A stretch of DNA of 64,000 nucleotides from Saprospiraceae bacterium (GTDB lineage: Bacteria > Bacteroidota > Bacteroidia > Chitinophagales > Saprospiraceae): NCBI GenBank assembly GCA_022841745.1, contig JALHQW010000019.1:1-64000 (forward strand), written 5' to 3'. Shown in pieces: positions 62,475 to 64,000 of this stretch. The translations under genes and the position numbers were made by a program. The first letter of the stretch is position 1; every line of letters begins with the position of its first letter. The notes beneath the pieces were generated by a model. The model did not search any database. It was given only the letters and a program-made list of their open reading frames with translations, and was not told the origin of the DNA.

Positions 62475-63638
62475 TTACCCCTTTTGCTTGATTTTTTGCA
62501 CCAGTTCTTCTGTGGCGGAGTAATCTTCACCAGCCGCCTTGGCGAGTTTGATGGCTTTATTGGCGTTTTTCAGTGCTTTGCGCTTTTTGCCGAGTTTATA
62601 GTAGAGGCTGGCAACGGTATCCGTGTTGGCATAGTTGGCGTCCATTTTCACCGATTGCTTGGCCCAACCGAGGGCATATTTCAGTTCATCCTTACCGTCG
62701 GAGGTTTCATAGATGATCCAGGCCATTTCATTGAGTTCCATCCAATCTTTTGCCGGATATTTCTTGAACTGTTCTTCCGTAATGCGGGCGAAGTTCTTCC
62801 AGTCCTCCCGTTGGGCGTAATAGCCCATCTTTAATTGGCCAGACATCTGCCCGGCTCGTTCTGGGTAGGTCTTGGCATAGAGGTCTTCCACTTTTTTTAA
62901 GTCGGCTTCTGTCTCGGCGCGGTTGATGGTGTTCTGCACGATTTCATCCACCTTTGCCACCACGGCCTCCTTACCGAATTTATCCTCGAACAGTTTTTTG
63001 CGGTCGAGCAAGTAGTCCGCCATTTTAGAGTCAAGGTCGTTCACCATGTTGAAAATGAACTCAAGGTTGGTCTCCGTGCCCCATTCTTTCTGCGTCGCAA
63101 GGTACTCCTCGGCTATTTGCACGTAAGTGCCGTCCATGGCATCGTAGCGGGTTTGTGCGAGGTTGCGCAGCAATTCGGGGGAGCGGTCGCCCTTCTCGTA
63201 ACGGGCAGTGATGGTTCCGGCATTGCGGCCGGGGTCGTTTGCTGCCTCGGCGAGGTTGATAAGCAGGTCGGAGGTATGGTAGCCGACTGCCCGGTGTACG
63301 ACCTTTCCTTCGGAATTGATAAAGAGCAGCGTGGGGTAGGCCTGAATTCCAAACTCACCTGACAGCCCAATGCCCTCGCCTTTTTCCATGTCCATTTTCA
63401 CGTTGATGAAACGGGCGTTGAAATGGTCGCCAACTTCTTTCAGGGTGAACACATCCTTTGCCATCTTCTTACAAGGGCCGCACCACTCGGCGTAGGCGTC
63501 CATAAAGATGAGCTTGTTCTCCTTAGCGGCCATTGCCTTCAGTTCCTTCCAGGTGCCTTTTGAGAACTGGATGCCCTGGGCAAAGCTGTTGCTGCCCAAA
63601 ATGAGCGAGAAGGCTAATAAAATTAGGTATTTTTTCAT
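62475..63638 (-). CDS. Secreted thioredoxin-domain protein with TPR-like C-terminus
   Basis: 387 residues from the ATG at 63638, with a signal peptide (MKKYLILLAFSLILGSNSFA). The thioredoxin domain has FMDAYAEWCGPCKKMA (CGPC) and cis-proline FGIQAYPTLLF. The C-terminal 200 residues contain TPR-like helical pairs (WMELNEMAWIIYETSDGKDE, LYYKLGKKRKALKNANKAIK). It probably reduces disulphides or acts as a chaperone in the periplasm. Confidence 0.88.
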   Translation of the reverse strand: MKKYLILLAFSLILGSNSFAQGIQFSKGTWKELKAMAAKENKLIFMDAYAEWCGPCKKMAKDVFTLKEVGDHFNARFINVKMDMEKGEGIGLSGEFGIQAYPTLLFINSEGKVVHRAVGYHTSDLLINLAEAANDPGRNAGTITARYEKGDRSPELLRNLAQTRYDAMDGTYVQIAEEYLATQKEWGTETNLEFIFNMVNDLDSKMADYLLDRKKLFEDKFGKEAVVAKVDEIVQNTINRAETEADLKKVEDLYAKTYPERAGQMSGQLKMGYYAQREDWKNFARITEEQFKKYPAKDWMELNEMAWIIYETSDGKDELKYALGWAKQSVKMDANYANTDTVASLYYKLGKKRKALKNANKAIKLAKAAGEDYSATEELVQKIKQKG

Positions 63639-63752
63639 GGTTGCACGGTTACATTGATTCATGGCTATATGGTTTCATTGTCGCATGGCTTCATGGTTAG
63701 TGCATTGGGCTACGCCATGAAACAGTGAAACCATGAAACAATGAAGCCATTC
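63639..63752. repeat. Inverted word array, GGTTTCAT vocabulary
   Basis: GGTTGCAC, GGTTACAT, GGCTATAT, GGTTTCAT, GGCTTCAT words (63639-63700) are followed by CATGAAACAGTGAAACC and CATGAAACAATGAAGCC words (63716-63752). It uses the vocabulary of 21945-22133 and 36717-36833 and lies between two similar genes. Confidence 0.85.
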
Positions 63753-63753
63753 T

Positions 63754-64000
63754 TTAGCTTTCAATCTGTTTGATGAGTTTTTCAATGGACTGCACGGCAC
63801 CACTGTCAATCGTTTCGCCGGTCTTCACCATTTCTAGCGACTTGTTGGCGGCTGCTAAAGCTTGCTTCTTCTTGCCGTTGGTTTGTAGGATTTGGGCATA
63901 GGTCACGTAGAACTGGTAGTCGTTGCCTTTTTCGGCAGCTTCCTTGGCGTACTTCTCGGCCAGCTTCATGCATTTTTCATCCTTGGAAAAACTGTTGGCA
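63754..64000 (-). CDS. Thioredoxin/TPR-type protein, C-terminal fragment (partial at window edge)
   Basis: The frame is open through the window edge at 64000. About 81 residues are visible, from ANSFSKDEKCMKLAEKYAKE to LIKQIES. A TPR-like unit (YAQILQTNGKKKQALAAANK) matches the end of the downstream gene at 62475 (YYKLGKKRKALKNANKAIK), so the two are probably tandem paralogues. Confidence 0.7.
   Translation of the reverse strand, partial: ANSFSKDEKCMKLAEKYAKEAAEKGNDYQFYVTYAQILQTNGKKKQALAAANKSLEMVKTGETIDSGAVQSIEKLIKQIES

Overview
The window looks like chromosomal DNA from a member of the Bacteroidota, probably the Saprospiria or a close relative. Reasons: two proteins carry T9SS-type C-terminal sorting regions (18754-20004, 46319-47941). 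DUF5723- and DUF3078-like envelope barrels are present. Several promoter candidates match the Bacteroidota -7 element TAnnTTTG. The fabH-efp-accB-accC order is typical of the phylum, and start codons lack obvious Shine-Dalgarno sequences. I found no rRNA, tRNA, CRISPR array or prophage.

Layout. 0-7 kb: a GMC oxidoreductase with its Tat-lipoprotein partner, a hypothetical gene, a truncated Roc-COR GTPase and a ParE-type toxin-antitoxin pair. 7-16 kb: envelope proteins, a YceI lipoprotein, an archaemetzincin, a sugar isomerase-like protein, a GT39-type glycosyltransferase and aconitase. 16-19 kb: a degraded patch with an m5C methyltransferase, a frameshifted BsuBI/PstI-type endonuclease and an IS630 remnant. 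19-35 kb: a LamG/T9SS protein, response regulator, ribA, exonuclease III, an AraC/PhyH divergent pair, 1-Cys peroxiredoxin, SGNH protein, trhO, yqeY-like, a polysaccharide trio (GT-C, GT2, flippase), 3-methyladenine glycosylase, DinB-like and nadD. 35-44 kb: fabH, efp, accB, accC, pcm, a 2-oxoacid dehydrogenase E2, lspA, a MoxR ATPase and RidA. 44-53 kb: sugar and phosphate metabolism genes, glyA, scpA, smpB, ybjQ-like, lysE-like and yjbQ-like. 53-59 kb: rpoN, a probable small-RNA locus, an ECF sigma/MscS operon, a DUF3078 protein and YedK. 59-62 kb: heme A synthase flanked by two DnaA-box-rich, AT-rich gaps that may be a bipartite replication origin. 62-64 kb: a hydrolase and two tandem thioredoxin/TPR-type genes.

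The most unusual signal lies between the genes. At least fifteen short gaps are filled by arrays of 7-9 nt words, most of them arranged as an array followed by its own inverted complement, so a transcript would fold into a long hairpin. Each locus has its own vocabulary, but several vocabularies recur at distant loci: the GGTTTCAT type at 21.9, 36.7 and 63.7 kb, the TTATCAACC type at 11.8 and 22.9 kb, the TTTCGAG type at 39.5 and 51.5 kb, and the GTCCACCG type at 38.1 and 48.2 kb. Complete inverted pairs occur in co-directional or convergent gaps, not in divergent ones. From fabH to the E2 gene, five consecutive gaps each hold a different array. One vocabulary (AGTTGGCAGTTCGAC) also appears in frame in the E2 linker. 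I know of no named element that fits this description.

Other leads are a possible effector-associated domain on the truncated Roc-COR protein, a sigma-54-like site upstream of rpoN itself, tandem terminators marking a probable sRNA, and a perfect 16-bp inverted operator between the AraC and PhyH genes.
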